Shown: positions 28,828 to 38,908, numbered from the stretch's first letter. The stretch: DNA of 64,000 bases from Rhizobium sp. Root1203 (GCF_001424945.1 NZ_LMCW01000012.1:616398-680397), one strand, 5' to 3'. Numbers and translations: made by a program. The notes: generated by a model not told the origin, from the sequence alone.

Positions 28828-31389
28828 CTATACTGCCGGATTGCCGGATTGAGAATCCGGTTCCGCCGCTTTCTTGTCTTGATCGTTGTCGAGCGCATCC
28901 GGGCGAAGTTTGAAAACAATCAGCACCGGTGCAGCGATGTAGATGGAGGAGAATGTGCCCACGGCAACACCGACGAGCATGACGAAGGCGAAAGAACGAA
29001 TAACCTCGCCGCCGAAAAGCGAAAGCGCGGCCAGAGCGAGCATTGTGGTCGCAGCAGTCAAGACTGTCCGCGACAGTGTCTGATTGATCGTCGCGTCGAT
29101 CAGGATCGGCAGCGGCATCTTCCGGTAGCGCTTCAGGTTTTCGCGCAATCGGTCGTAGACCACCACCGTGTCGTTCAGGGAGTAGCCGACGATCGTCAGG
29201 AGCGCGGCGACGCTTGTCAGATTGAACTCGATGCCTGTGAGGACGAAGAGACCCAACATGAGGATAATGTCGTGAAGCGTAGCTACGATCGCCCCGACGG
29301 CGAACTGCCATTCGAAGCGCGCCCAGATGTAGATAAGGATGACCAGGAGCGAGGCGAGAACGCCAAGGGTAGCGGCTCTCGTCAATTCGCCAGATATCGC
29401 CGGCCCGACGACTTCCACGCGGCGGAAATCATAGTCCTGCCCGAGTTCGTCCCGCACCAGCGTGATCGCCGATTGCTCCGCATTCTCGCCGCCGCCTTGA
29501 GACTCCAGCTGAATCAACGCGCTCGATGTATCTCCGAGGCGGCGGGCGGACACGTTTCCTATATTCAGATCGCCAAGGCGGGCCTGGATATCATCGATAT
29601 CCGCTGCCCCCTGCCTTGCCTTGACCTCGACGATCGAGCCGCCGGCGAAATCGATACCAAGATGCATGCCGACTGTGGCGAAGCCGATCATCGCCGCAAT
29701 CGACAAGGCCGCAGATACCGTAAACGTATATCGACGAATACCCATGAAGCGAATGTTCGCGTGGTCAAAGATCCCGGTGTGAACATCCTTCGGCAAATGC
29801 TTGGGGTGACGTCTGTGAAGCCATGTTACGACAATCCAGCGCGTGAGGGTAATGGCTGTGAATACGGTCGTCAGGATACCGGCGGCAAGCGTCACGGCAA
29901 AGCCGCGGACTGCATCGTTCCCAAGGAAATAGAGGATCACGGCTGCAATGAAGATCGTCACGTTCGCATCTACGATCGTCATGATCGCCTTGGAGAAGCC
30001 GCTCTCGATCGCCTCGGCAAACGGGCGTCCGCTCTTGGCCTCTTCGCGAATGCGTTCATAGATCAGGACATTGGCGTCGACGGCCATGCCCATGATCAGT
30101 ACAATGCCGGCTATTCCGGGTAGCGTCAGGGTCGCGCCTATCAGGCTCATCACGGCGAGAATCAGAATGAGATTCAGCAGCAGCGAAAGCGCCGCGATAA
30201 GACCCAATCCGCGATAGAAGCCGTACATCAGGCCAATTACCAGAATCGCCGCCACGACGCCCGCCACGAGGCCCGCACGTGTCGATTCAGCACCCAGAGC
30301 AGGACTGACCGTGCGTTCTTCGACTGTCGTCAGCGTCGCTGGCAGAGCCCCGGCCCGCAACATCAAGGCGAGATCGCGCGCGCCATCTTCCGTAAAGCTG
30401 ACGGGGATGATGCCCGCGCCGTCGACGATCGGCGCGTCGATAAGGGGCGCGGCCATCACCTGATCATCGAAAATGATCGCGAGGTGGCGGCCGATATTCT
30501 GTCGCGTCTTCTGCGCAAGACGCTCAGTCCCTTCAGCATCGAGCTTGTAGCTGATCGAAACCGCCTGCGTCTCAGCATCCGCCGCCGATTGCACATCGGT
30601 GATGTTCTTGCCGACGATGAAGTCCGTGCGGTCAACGAGATATGGAATCGGCGGATCGTCCAGCGAGTAGAGCACCTCCGAAGTCGCAGGCCAGCGTCCG
30701 CCGAGTGCGTCCTGGCCTGACATGCTCTCGTCGAGCATGCGGACGGAGAGCTTGGCGGGTTCGTTGAGAATGCTCTTCACGCGCTCAGCGTCGACGGAGC
30801 CGAATACCTGCACATCGATCCGATCGGCGCCTTCGGCCCGAACGGCAAAATCGTTGCTGCCGGTCTCAGCAATGCGACGACGGACAATGTCCACGGACTG
30901 CGCCTGCGCGGCAGCTATGCTGCTCTCGAGCGCGCTATCGCCAATCTGAAGGGTGAGCTGCCCGCCTTCGCCTCGCTGCAGACTGACGTTCTGGCTCGAC
31001 CCCACGAGGTAGCCGCCCTTCGTGGTCGCGGTCAGGTCCTCAAGGGAATCGATGGCCGCCTGAACCTGGTTCGGATCGGTGATCTTCACAGTGACGGTCT
31101 GATCGTTGCCGGTCAGCCCGGTGTAGCGTATTTTTGACTGGCGAAGTTTGCCGCTGATCTCGCGAACGGTGCTCTCCAGCCGCTCCCTGGCGATATCGGC
31201 GCGCTCGATCTGGAAAACCAGATGCGTGCCGCCCTGCAGGTCGGCGCCCAAGGCAACGCGATTGTGTGGCAGCCAGGACGGCAAAAGGCCCAGCTTCTTG
31301 TCCGACAACAGATTGGGGGCCGCGATCAACACGGCCACCAGAACCACGAACCAGATCAGAACGGTCTTCCAGCGGGAAAAATGAAGCAT
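28828..31389 (-). CDS. secDF: SecD-SecF fusion, protein translocase accessory subunit
   Basis: SecDF uses the proton gradient to help pull secreted proteins out of the SecYEG channel. This 853-residue chain fuses SecD and SecF with twelve expected membrane segments. The SecD part starts with a helix, then a large periplasmic domain (GADLQGGTHLVFQI), and ends with the AGIVLIMGMAVDANVLIYERIREE signature. The SecF part has GIDFAGGSIVEV and SLNDTVVVYDRLREN. Both parts retain the Asp of the proton path (VDAN and NDTVVVYD). It lies downstream of yajC with 55 bases between. Confidence 0.97.
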   Translation of the reverse strand: MLHFSRWKTVLIWFVVLVAVLIAAPNLLSDKKLGLLPSWLPHNRVALGADLQGGTHLVFQIERADIARERLESTVREISGKLRQSKIRYTGLTGNDQTVTVKITDPNQVQAAIDSLEDLTATTKGGYLVGSSQNVSLQRGEGGQLTLQIGDSALESSIAAAQAQSVDIVRRRIAETGSNDFAVRAEGADRIDVQVFGSVDAERVKSILNEPAKLSVRMLDESMSGQDALGGRWPATSEVLYSLDDPPIPYLVDRTDFIVGKNITDVQSAADAETQAVSISYKLDAEGTERLAQKTRQNIGRHLAIIFDDQVMAAPLIDAPIVDGAGIIPVSFTEDGARDLALMLRAGALPATLTTVEERTVSPALGAESTRAGLVAGVVAAILVIGLMYGFYRGLGLIAALSLLLNLILILAVMSLIGATLTLPGIAGIVLIMGMAVDANVLIYERIREEAKSGRPFAEAIESGFSKAIMTIVDANVTIFIAAVILYFLGNDAVRGFAVTLAAGILTTVFTAITLTRWIVVTWLHRRHPKHLPKDVHTGIFDHANIRFMGIRRYTFTVSAALSIAAMIGFATVGMHLGIDFAGGSIVEVKARQGAADIDDIQARLGDLNIGNVSARRLGDTSSALIQLESQGGGENAEQSAITLVRDELGQDYDFRRVEVVGPAISGELTRAATLGVLASLLVILIYIWARFEWQFAVGAIVATLHDIILMLGLFVLTGIEFNLTSVAALLTIVGYSLNDTVVVYDRLRENLKRYRKMPLPILIDATINQTLSRTVLTAATTMLALAALSLFGGEVIRSFAFVMLVGVAVGTFSSIYIAAPVLIVFKLRPDALDNDQDKKAAEPDSQSGNPAV

Positions 31390-31444
31390 TTTCTCTCGAC
31401 TATATCAGATCCGGGCAATCCGGTTCGCGGATGTATGGTTTTCG

Positions 31445-31792
31445 TTACGCGGCGTCTGCCTTTACAGGTTCACCCTTGACGCGGACTTCGGAGATACCGG
31501 TCCGGACAATGCGCACGCGCACGCCGTCGGCAATTTCAACTTCGACTTCCTTGTCGTCAATAACCTTGGTGACCTTGCCGACAAGACCGCCGCCGGTGAC
31601 GACCTGGTCGCCGCGACGGATCGCCTTCAGCGTCTCCTCGCGCTTCTTTGCCTGGGCACGCTGCGGACGGATCAACAGGAAATACCAGACGACCATCAGC
31701 GGCACGAACAGGATGATCATTTCAAAGCCCGAACCGAACGGCGACGCCGCGGTGTCGGTTGCGGCCTGGGCGAATGCCGGGGTGATGAACAT
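31445..31792 (-). CDS. yajC: preprotein translocase subunit YajC
   Basis: This is a 115-residue single-span membrane protein that associates with SecDF. After a short N-terminus it has one membrane helix (about residues 25-42) ending in the conserved LLIRPQRAQAKKREE, then a small cytoplasmic beta domain with GDQVVTGGGLVGKV. GAGGAG precedes the ATG at 31792. It is the first gene of the yajC-secDF-Mth938-SQS series and is divergent from the DUF815 ATPase gene. Confidence 0.95.
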   Translation of the reverse strand: MFITPAFAQAATDTAASPFGSGFEMIILFVPLMVVWYFLLIRPQRAQAKKREETLKAIRRGDQVVTGGGLVGKVTKVIDDKEVEVEIADGVRVRIVRTGISEVRVKGEPVKADAA

Positions 31793-31986
31793 GCTAAACT
31801 CCTCAAAACTTTTCCGGAGGCGAAACGTCGCCATTTCTCGGGTGGCCGGACTATAATTATGGTCTTTGCGAATGCAACAGAAACAGCCGGAAACCGTACC
31901 GATTCCAGTGCCTCTTAACCTTTCCGCCGGCAAAAGGCCATGCTACCTCCCAGCGAAATCAACAACGGCATTCAGGAGGAACCGCA

Positions 31987-32859
31987 ATGACCGAAGAGTT
32001 GAACAGCGTCATTCTGACGGAACTGCGCCGTCTGGCCGATGCTGTCGAGCGTCTTGCCGGCCCGGCGCCCGCAGCCAACGACTGGGACGCGGCAGACTGC
32101 TTCGTGTGGTCTCCTTCCCGTCTCTACCTGCAGCCGGTTGCACGGCCGAACCGCGTCGCCCTGAAGCTCATCCGCGGCGTCGACCGCGTGCGCGATATTC
32201 TGCACGAGAACACTGTGCGCTTCGCCGATGGTTACCCGGCCAACAACGTCCTTCTCTGGGGCGCGCGGGGCATGGGCAAATCCTCGCTGGTAAAGGCCGT
32301 GCACGAGGATGTCAGGGGTGAAAGCGGCGTCTCGTTGAAGCTCGTCGAAGTCCACCGCGAGGATATCGCCAGCCTGCCTGCCCTGCTTGACCTGCTCAAG
32401 GACACGCCGCACCGGGTCATCGTTTTCTGCGACGACCTGTCCTTCGATCACGACGATACGGCCTACAAATCACTGAAGGCGGCGCTCGACGGCGGCGTGG
32501 AAGGCCGGCCGGACAACGTGCTGTTCTATGCGACCTCCAACCGCCGGCACCTGCTGCCGCGTAACATGATGGAGAACGAGCAATCGACGGCGATCAATCC
32601 GTCCGAGGCGGTCGAGGAGAAGGTATCGCTCTCGGACCGCTTTGGCCTCTGGCTCGGCTTCCACAAGTGCAGCCAGGAGGACTACCTGACAATGGTCGAC
32701 GGCTATGCCGACTATTTCAAGCTGACCTTCGACCGCCAAAAGATGCACGCCGAAGCGCTTGAATGGGCAACGACGCGCGGAGCGCGCTCCGGACGCGTGG
32801 CGTGGCAGTACATCCAGGACCTGGCTGGCCGCATGCGTATCGTTCTCGATCGCGTCTGA
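31987..32859 (+). CDS. DUF815 AAA-like ATPase
   Basis: This is a 290-residue ATPase of the DUF815 family. The Walker A motif is GARGMGKS (about residues 92-99), Walker B is VIVFCDDLSFD and a sensor-like ATSNRRHLLP follows. The C-terminal lid region ends with the RSGRVAWQYIQDLAGR helix. The cellular role is not established. AGGAGG gives a strong ribosome site. It is a lone plus-strand gene between divergent yajC and the convergent NlpD-like gene. Confidence 0.88.
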   Translation: MTEELNSVILTELRRLADAVERLAGPAPAANDWDAADCFVWSPSRLYLQPVARPNRVALKLIRGVDRVRDILHENTVRFADGYPANNVLLWGARGMGKSSLVKAVHEDVRGESGVSLKLVEVHREDIASLPALLDLLKDTPHRVIVFCDDLSFDHDDTAYKSLKAALDGGVEGRPDNVLFYATSNRRHLLPRNMMENEQSTAINPSEAVEEKVSLSDRFGLWLGFHKCSQEDYLTMVDGYADYFKLTFDRQKMHAEALEWATTRGARSGRVAWQYIQDLAGRMRIVLDRV

Positions 32860-32889
32860 ATATCTGAGGAGTACTCCGTTCCAAACGAC

Positions 32890-32916
32890 AGAAGCCCGGC
32901 TTTCGGCCGGGCTTCT
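32890..32916. terminator. shared convergent terminator
   Basis: Perfect 11-bp stem agaagcccggc / gccgggcttct with a 5-base loop between the convergent DUF815 and NlpD-like genes. Neither side has a long T-run, but the stem could serve both directions. Confidence 0.7.
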
Positions 32917-32939
32917 GCTTGGTCCTCGAGACGCATTAC

Positions 32940-34490
32940 CTATTCGAGGAAAGTGATCGGGTTCACCGGGGTCGCGTCCTTACGGACTTCGAAGTGAACC
33001 TGCGGCTGCTTGACGTTGCCGCTCATGCCGGAGACCGCCACCGTCTGGCCACGCTGGATCTTTTGACCGCGGGCGACGCTCAGCGTGTCTGCATTGCCGT
33101 AGACCGTGACCGTACCGTCATCGTGTCGGACGAGAACCGTATTGCCGAGTTCCTTCAGGCCGTTACCGGCATAAATGACCACACCGTTTTCGGCGGCTTT
33201 GATCGGCGTGCCCTGCGGTACGGAGATGTCGATACCGTCGTTGCGGCTGCCGTTCACGTTGGCGCCGTAGGCGGCGATGACTGCACCGCGAACCGGCCAG
33301 CGATACTTGGAGATTCCCGTCGCCTCGGGGGCAGCGGATGCAACTTCCTTCTTGGCGGCTTCATCGACGGTTTCGGTCGCGACCGGTGCCTTGTAGGTGG
33401 CCGGCTGGGCGGCGGCCGTGGCCGTTGCTGCCGCCGGCTGTGCGACCGGCTTCGCCTCGGCCTTGGCCGGGATCGACGCCGTCTTCATGCCATCCGGGGA
33501 GCTGGCGCCATTCGGCAAGTTAAGTTCCTGGCCAATACGGATAGAGCCGGCCGAAAGGTTGTTTGCTGCCTTCAGTTCGTCAATGCTGCTACCGGTCGCC
33601 TTGGCAATCTTGGCGAGGGAGTCACCCGGCTTGACGACGTATGTACCACCTGCGCCCTTCGGGCTCTTGCCCGCGCCCGGCGCCTTGGTGGTCGGATCCG
33701 CGCTCGCCAGCGACTTGTCGCGGGCGGAGTTTGCGCCAGGAACAACCGCTAGGTTCTGCTCCTGCGACTTGCCAGGTTGTGGCGCCTGGCCGTTCTTCGA
33801 GAGATCGGCGGCCTGGGCCGAGGCCTTGGCGGCATTGCCGCCATTGTAGGTCGGGATCAGGACGATTTGGCCGGGCTTGGCGGCAGCCGCTGTCTTCAGG
33901 CCGTTGGCACGCAGGATTTCCTTCTCCGGAACGCCATAGCGCTTGGCAAGTATCGCAACGCTTTCGCCGGGACGGAGCGTCACTGAAGGCGCGTTTGCGG
34001 AAGACCAACCTGAGACCTTTGGTGTCGTACCTGTAACGATAGCGTCGGTGCCGTTCTTGGGCGGCACCAGTACCGGGGCAGATCTCGCGGATGGGGTCGA
34101 CGTTGGAAAAGGCTGCGCAAGAGCGACCTGCTTTTCGCGGGCCGGCGAGACGGTGCCGGGTGCCGAAAGCTCAGACCGCTGGACAGAGACCGGCGCCGAA
34201 GCCATCCGGGCGCTGGACCCGTAAGCCGGCTGCGCAGGGTACGACTGGCTCATAGCCTGACCGCCCGCAGGATAACTGCCCTGCAAATCGGCCTGAGGTA
34301 TGGGATCGGCCTGCACGCCGCTTCTGCGCGGAATGGAACCGGTCGTCAGTTGATCCTGACCGGAAGAAGAGAACAGACCACCGAAACGTGTCACATCGGA
34401 ACTACACCCCGTTGCGACACTCGCCAGGAAAGCCGCAATCAGGACATTACCGGCAGACTTCCCGAAGCTTGGCGAAAGACTGAAACGCAT
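32940..34490 (-). CDS. NlpD-like lipoprotein with two LysM and a degenerate LytM domain
   Basis: This is a 516-residue lipoprotein. A signal sequence ends in a lipobox-like VATGC near residue 26. Two LysM peptidoglycan-binding domains follow (RPGESVAILAKRYGV and KPGDSLAKIAKATGS), with Ala/Pro-rich linkers, and a C-terminal M23/LytM domain of ~110 residues. In that domain the zinc ligands are partly lost: HxxxD reads NDGID and HxH reads QVH. The domain is therefore probably not a peptidase but an amidase activator, as in NlpD and EnvC. It follows surE-pcm, as nlpD does in E. coli, though rpoS is absent. I chose the ATG at 34490, which suits the signal peptide. Confidence 0.88.
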   Translation of the reverse strand: MRFSLSPSFGKSAGNVLIAAFLASVATGCSSDVTRFGGLFSSSGQDQLTTGSIPRRSGVQADPIPQADLQGSYPAGGQAMSQSYPAQPAYGSSARMASAPVSVQRSELSAPGTVSPAREKQVALAQPFPTSTPSARSAPVLVPPKNGTDAIVTGTTPKVSGWSSANAPSVTLRPGESVAILAKRYGVPEKEILRANGLKTAAAAKPGQIVLIPTYNGGNAAKASAQAADLSKNGQAPQPGKSQEQNLAVVPGANSARDKSLASADPTTKAPGAGKSPKGAGGTYVVKPGDSLAKIAKATGSSIDELKAANNLSAGSIRIGQELNLPNGASSPDGMKTASIPAKAEAKPVAQPAAATATAAAQPATYKAPVATETVDEAAKKEVASAAPEATGISKYRWPVRGAVIAAYGANVNGSRNDGIDISVPQGTPIKAAENGVVIYAGNGLKELGNTVLVRHDDGTVTVYGNADTLSVARGQKIQRGQTVAVSGMSGNVKQPQVHFEVRKDATPVNPITFLE

Positions 34491-34618
34491 GACTCGACCC
34501 ACTGAATGACGCAACCGTTTGTGGGATTATTAAAGCGCGTTAGTATTACCACCCGGTTAAAGCGCGGGAATCAGTGCGATCTTTTTGAGAGATTGCTAAC
34601 CATAGACGCCGAAGGTGC

Positions 34619-35272
34619 TCAGAGCTGTGACGCAACGCGCGGCACGATAGGCAGGTAAGGTGAGTTGAACAGCTCTTCGCGCTCGAAACGGCTACCGGTC
34701 TTCGTCAAGCGCACAAGACGGCATTCCGTGTCCGAAATCATCAGCGGGGCGATCATCGAGCCACCCGATACGAGCTGGTCCGCATAAAAGCGCGGCATGG
34801 CATTGAAGGCCGCGGTGACCAGGATGCGATCGAAAGTCCCCTCGCCCTGCAAGCCGGCGCTGCCGTCTGCCTGACGGACGATGACGTTGCGGATCCCAAG
34901 CGATTCGATACGCCGCTGGGCGCTGCCGGTCAGCGTCTTGTAGCGATCGACCGTCAGGACGCGCTCCGTCATGCGGGCCATGACAGCCGTCATGAAGCCG
35001 CTCCCGGTGCCGATTTCCAGAACACGCTGGCCCGGCTTGACCTTCAGGCTATGCAGGACGCGCACGGCCAGATCGACCCCTTCGAGGAAGGATCCGCATT
35101 CGATGGGGATTGTACGGCTGGAATACGCCTGGTCCGCAAACTGCGGCGGCACGAACAGCGAGCGCGGCGTTTGTTCGACGGCGGTCAGCAGGTCTATATC
35201 GGACACGCCTTCAGCCCGCAGCCTCAGAACGAGCGCTGCAAACCCTTCCTTCTCGACCAGACGTGACGTCAA
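34619..35272 (-). CDS. pcm: protein-L-isoaspartate O-methyltransferase
   Basis: This is a 217-residue enzyme that methylates L-isoaspartyl residues in aged proteins, starting their repair. Motif I VLEIGTGSGFMTAVMA is the SAM site. The family-specific FVPPQFADQAYSSRTIPIECGSF region precedes it and ILVTAAFNAMP follows. It starts 6 bases after surE and ends 128 bases before the NlpD-like gene. The surE-pcm-nlpD order is conserved in many proteobacteria. A second, more divergent pcm-like gene lies at 56816-57478. Confidence 0.93.
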   Translation of the reverse strand: MTSRLVEKEGFAALVLRLRAEGVSDIDLLTAVEQTPRSLFVPPQFADQAYSSRTIPIECGSFLEGVDLAVRVLHSLKVKPGQRVLEIGTGSGFMTAVMARMTERVLTVDRYKTLTGSAQRRIESLGIRNVIVRQADGSAGLQGEGTFDRILVTAAFNAMPRFYADQLVSGGSMIAPLMISDTECRLVRLTKTGSRFEREELFNSPYLPIVPRVASQL

Positions 35273-35278
35273 CGCGAT

Positions 35279-36046
35279 TTACTCCGTACCCGAAAGCGCC
35301 CGCTTCACGCGGTCCTGTACGGAATAATCAGTCAGATCCAGTTTCAAAGGTGTTACCGAAATCCTGCGATGTTTGAGGGCGTGGATATCGGTACCCTCGA
35401 CAAAGGCGCCGGAACGCTCTCCGAATTTCAACCAATAGTAGGGAAATCCACGGCCGTCGGCGCGGGCATCGACCTGCAGGTTGAAGGCAAGCTTGCCCTG
35501 TGCCGTCACCTCAACGCCCTCGACCTCCTCGGGTCGGCAGTTCGGGAAGTTGAGATTGAGGAAGGTCCCGCCCGGTAGATCGAGCGATATCAGTTTCTCG
35601 AGCAGTGCCGGCGCGTGCGCCTCGCACACCCCCCAAGGGACGAGGCGCGCGCCATCCTCGTGGAGGTAAGCCTGACTCAGGGCGAAGGAACGCACGCCAT
35701 GCATCGTGCCTTCGATGGCCCCGGCAATCGTTCCCGAATAGGTTACATCGTCGGCAACATTGGAGCCGGAATTGACGCCGGAGAGCACGAGGTCCGGCTT
35801 GATATCCATCACCTGCTTGATGCCCATGATGACGCAATCGGTCGGCGTACCCCTCAGCGCAAAGTGCTTGTCGGATATCTTGCGCAAGCGCAGCGGCTCG
35901 GAGAGGCTCAACGAATGCGCAAGGCCACTCTGATCGGTCTCGGGTGCGACAATCCACACATCGTCGGAGAGCGTTCTCGCAATCCGCTCTAGCGCTGCGA
36001 GGCCTTCTGCGTGAATGCCGTCGTCATTGGTGAGCAGAATGCGCAT
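35279..36046 (-). CDS. surE: 5'/3'-nucleotidase SurE
   Basis: SurE is a metal-dependent nucleotidase, often tied to stationary-phase survival. The 255 residues start with the family signature [14 protein letters not shown], whose two Asp bind metal. [10 protein letters not shown] and [11 protein letters not shown] (cut to VNSGSN and GTVAGA-type landmarks) follow in the canonical order. It lies 4 bases after serS and 6 bases before pcm, within a tight operon. Confidence 0.95.
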   Translation of the reverse strand: MRILLTNDDGIHAEGLAALERIARTLSDDVWIVAPETDQSGLAHSLSLSEPLRLRKISDKHFALRGTPTDCVIMGIKQVMDIKPDLVLSGVNSGSNVADDVTYSGTIAGAIEGTMHGVRSFALSQAYLHEDGARLVPWGVCEAHAPALLEKLISLDLPGGTFLNLNFPNCRPEEVEGVEVTAQGKLAFNLQVDARADGRGFPYYWLKFGERSGAFVEGTDIHALKHRRISVTPLKLDLTDYSVQDRVKRALSGTE

Positions 36047-36050
36047 AGGA

Positions 36051-37334
36051 TCAGGCTGCCCGTTCGATCTTCGTCAGGCCACCCATATACGGCAGCAGCA
36101 CGTCCGGCACGGTCACGGATCCATCCTCGTTCAGATAGTTTTCGAGAACAGCGATCAGGCAGCGCCCAACCGCGGTTCCGGAGCCGTTCAGGGTGTGGAC
36201 GAACTTCGTCGCCTTGTCGTCCTTGGCGCGATAGCGCGCATTCATACGGCGCGCCTGGAAATCGCCGCAGACGGAGCAGGACGAGATTTCACGATAGGTG
36301 TTCTGTCCCGGCAACCAAACTTCCAGGTCGTAGGTCTTGCGCGACCCAAAGCCCATGTCCCCGGTGCAGAGCGTCATCGTGCGGAAATGCAGGCCTAGGC
36401 GCTTCAAAACCTCTTCGGCGCAGGCCGTCATGCGCTCGTGCTCCGCGAGCGAGCTCTCTGCATCGGTGATCGATACGAGTTCGCACTTCCAGAACTGATG
36501 CTGGCGCAGCATTCCGCGCGTGTCGCGCCCGGCCGAACCCGCTTCGGAGCGGAAAGAAGGCGTCAAGGCGGTGAAACGAAGTGGCAGCTTTTCGTGATCG
36601 AGAATTTCCTCCCGCACCAGGTTGGTGAGCGTGACTTCGGCTGTCGGAATGAGGTAGCGGCCATCGGTCGTCTTGAAGAGATCTTCCTCGAACTTCGGCA
36701 GGTTGCCGGTGCCGAACAGCGCCTCGGCACGCACCATCAGCGGAGAACTGACTTCGGTGTAGCCGTGCTCGGTCGTGTGGAGATCGACCATGAACTGGCC
36801 GAGAGCGCGCTCCAGCCGCGCCAACGGTCCCGTCAGCACCGTGAAGCGCGAGCCGGAGAGCTTCGCAGCCTTTTCGAAATCCATGTAGCCGAGCGCTTCG
36901 CCGATTTCGTAGTGTTCCTTGGGTGCATGGTTCCAGCGCGGCTTTTCCCCGACCACGCGGGCAACCACGTTGCCGTTCTCGTCCTCGCCGACAGGAACGT
37001 CGTCGTGCGGAACGTTCGGAATGCGCGCAAGCGCGTCATGGAGCTCTTCCGAATACTTGCGGTCGTCTTCTTCCGCCGCAGGAAGCAGCACCTTGAGGTC
37101 ACTGACTTCCGCCTTCAATTTTTCGGCAAGGTCGCTGTTCTTCTGCGCCATCGCCGCGCCGATTTCCTTCGAGGCAGCGTTTCGGCGGGACTGCATGTCC
37201 TGAACCTTTTGAACGGCGGAGCGGCGCTTCTCATCAAGCGCGATCAGGCTTTCGGACAAGGGCTCCGCGCCACGCTTGGCAAGGGCAGCGTCCAGCGCTT
37301 CGGGATTCTCACGGATCCATTTGATATCGAGCAT
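36051..37334 (-). CDS. serS: seryl-tRNA synthetase
   Basis: This class II aminoacyl-tRNA synthetase charges tRNA-Ser and tRNA-Sec. The 427 residues begin with the long antiparallel coiled coil (about residues 28-105) that grips the long variable arm of tRNA-Ser. Class II motif 2 is [21 protein letters not shown] in shortened form: the FRxE and the RGxxRxHQF elements are both present; motif 3 is [12 protein letters not shown]. The start at 37334 begins [10 protein letters not shown], the family's usual start. It leads serS-surE-pcm. Confidence 0.97.
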   Translation of the reverse strand: MLDIKWIRENPEALDAALAKRGAEPLSESLIALDEKRRSAVQKVQDMQSRRNAASKEIGAAMAQKNSDLAEKLKAEVSDLKVLLPAAEEDDRKYSEELHDALARIPNVPHDDVPVGEDENGNVVARVVGEKPRWNHAPKEHYEIGEALGYMDFEKAAKLSGSRFTVLTGPLARLERALGQFMVDLHTTEHGYTEVSSPLMVRAEALFGTGNLPKFEEDLFKTTDGRYLIPTAEVTLTNLVREEILDHEKLPLRFTALTPSFRSEAGSAGRDTRGMLRQHQFWKCELVSITDAESSLAEHERMTACAEEVLKRLGLHFRTMTLCTGDMGFGSRKTYDLEVWLPGQNTYREISSCSVCGDFQARRMNARYRAKDDKATKFVHTLNGSGTAVGRCLIAVLENYLNEDGSVTVPDVLLPYMGGLTKIERAA

Positions 37335-37436
37335 CGTCGTTCCAGGTCGTTGCAAAAGGGATAACCCGGCCAAAGCCTGACCGGGCTTCGACCGGATGTT
37401 CGGAAGCGCTCATCGAGAGAATTTCGGGAGGACCGC

Positions 37437-38264
37437 TCAGACGCTGTCCGTCTTGGCAACGTCCGCGGACCCGTCAGCCTCTTTGACCGTCTCACGAGCA
37501 CGCTGGCGCTCCACGAGTCGCGCCGCGTAGATGGAAATCTCGTAGAGAATGATCGTCGGCAGTGCAAGGCCGATCTGGGACATCGGATCGGGAGGCGTCA
37601 GCACCGCAGCGACGATAAAGGCGAGTACGATCGCGAACTTGCGCTTCTCACGAAGCCAGTCCGACGTCAGGAGTCCGACACGTGCGAGCAGGGTTGTGAC
37701 CACAGGAAGCTGGAATACGAGGCCGAAGGAGAAGACCAGCGTCATGATGAGGCTGAGATATTCGGATACCTTCGGAAGCAGCGAGATCGCGACATCGCCC
37801 TCGCCCGGCGCCTGCTGCATGGTCAGGAAGAACCACATGACCATCGGCGTAAAGAAGAAGTAGACCAGAGACGCCCCCATGAGGAACAGCACCGGCGACG
37901 CGATCAGAAACGGCAGGAAGGCAGCGCGCTCGTTCTTGTAGAGGCCGGGCGCGACAAACTTGTAGATCTGCGCCGCGATGATCGGGAAGGCGATCACAAG
38001 ACCGCCGAACATCGCAACCTTCACCTGCGTGAAGAAGAATTCCTGGGGAGCAGTGTAGATCAGCTGCGCCTTGGAAACATCGAGATGTGCCCAGACGACC
38101 GCCCACTTATAGGGATAAACCAGGGCATTGAAGAGGTGCTTGGCAAAAATGAAGCACACGATAAAGGCGACGAAAAAAGCACCGATCGACCACATGAGTC
38201 GCGTGCGGAGTTCCATCAGGTGCTCGATCAGCGGCTGCGGCTTGTCTTCAATATCACCGCTCAT
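37437..38264 (-). CDS. tatC: Sec-independent translocase subunit TatC
   Basis: TatC is the twin-arginine signal receptor of the Tat pathway in the inner membrane. The 275 residues carry the conserved N-terminal HLMELRTRLMWS and six membrane segments. The SPVLFLMGASLVYFFFTPM and ADVLTPPDPMSQ-type (here AVLTPPDPMSQIGLALP) loops are typical. Its start overlaps the tatB stop by 4 bases. Confidence 0.97.
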   Translation of the reverse strand: MSGDIEDKPQPLIEHLMELRTRLMWSIGAFFVAFIVCFIFAKHLFNALVYPYKWAVVWAHLDVSKAQLIYTAPQEFFFTQVKVAMFGGLVIAFPIIAAQIYKFVAPGLYKNERAAFLPFLIASPVLFLMGASLVYFFFTPMVMWFFLTMQQAPGEGDVAISLLPKVSEYLSLIMTLVFSFGLVFQLPVVTTLLARVGLLTSDWLREKRKFAIVLAFIVAAVLTPPDPMSQIGLALPTIILYEISIYAARLVERQRARETVKEADGSADVAKTDSV

Positions 38265-38908
38265 GCTTCGTCCTTCTTCTTTTTCGCTGCCGTCTTCTTC
38301 GTACCGGCTGTGGCCTCGACTGCAACGGTCGTCGGCTTCTTTGCTACAGTGGTTTGCGCAGGCGTACGCTTCGGCTTTTCGGCCGGAACAACGGCAATGG
38401 CCGCGGCGGCATCGGCCTTGTCCGCAGCCTTGGCGCGTGGCTTGCGCGCCGCCTTTGGTGCCTCCGAAACGACTGCACCGGGCAATTCACTAGCGACAGC
38501 CGCTCGAGGCGTCGGAGGCGACATGACCGGAGGTGTCTCAGGCAGGCTCATCGACGGTTCAGGCGTGGACATGACCTCCGGCGGAACCTCAGTCTTGTTG
38601 TCGACGGTCGTGGCCTTCTGCAGATCTGCCTTGATCTCGTTGCCCATCTGCCGAAGCGGGTTCATTGCTTCGCGCAACGTATTGACAGGGTTCAGCTTCT
38701 GCGCATCGCTTAAGGTTTGGCGGACTTCGTCCAGATCCGCCTCGCGCAACGCTTCGTCAAACTGAGCCCGGAAATCGCCCGCGACCTTGCGCGCACGCTG
38801 CGTCATTTTTCCGAACGCACGAAGCATCGGCGGCAAATCCTTGGGACCAACCACCACAATCAGTACGACCGCGATGACAAGCAGCTCGGTCCAGCCAATA
38901 TCGAACAT
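38261..38908 (-). CDS. tatB: Sec-independent translocase subunit TatB
   Basis: TatB is the TatC partner that receives the substrate. The N-terminus is MFDIGWTELLVIAVVLIVVVGPKDLP, of which FDIGxxE and GPKDLP are the family marks, followed by the amphipathic helix (residues ~22-60). The remaining 150 residues are a low-complexity tail rich in Ala, Pro and Lys; the final ~50 have AKPKR- and KKKD-like basic runs, longer than in E. coli TatB. It is 50 bases after tatA and overlaps tatC. Confidence 0.95.
   Translation of the reverse strand: MFDIGWTELLVIAVVLIVVVGPKDLPPMLRAFGKMTQRARKVAGDFRAQFDEALREADLDEVRQTLSDAQKLNPVNTLREAMNPLRQMGNEIKADLQKATTVDNKTEVPPEVMSTPEPSMSLPETPPVMSPPTPRAAVASELPGAVVSEAPKAARKPRAKAADKADAAAAIAVVPAEKPKRTPAQTTVAKKPTTVAVEATAGTKKTAAKKKKDEA

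Noticed and set aside
28810..30123. A 437-codon plus-strand frame opposite secDF
   Set aside because: Shadow of secDF; composition is Arg/Asp/His-rich without structure.
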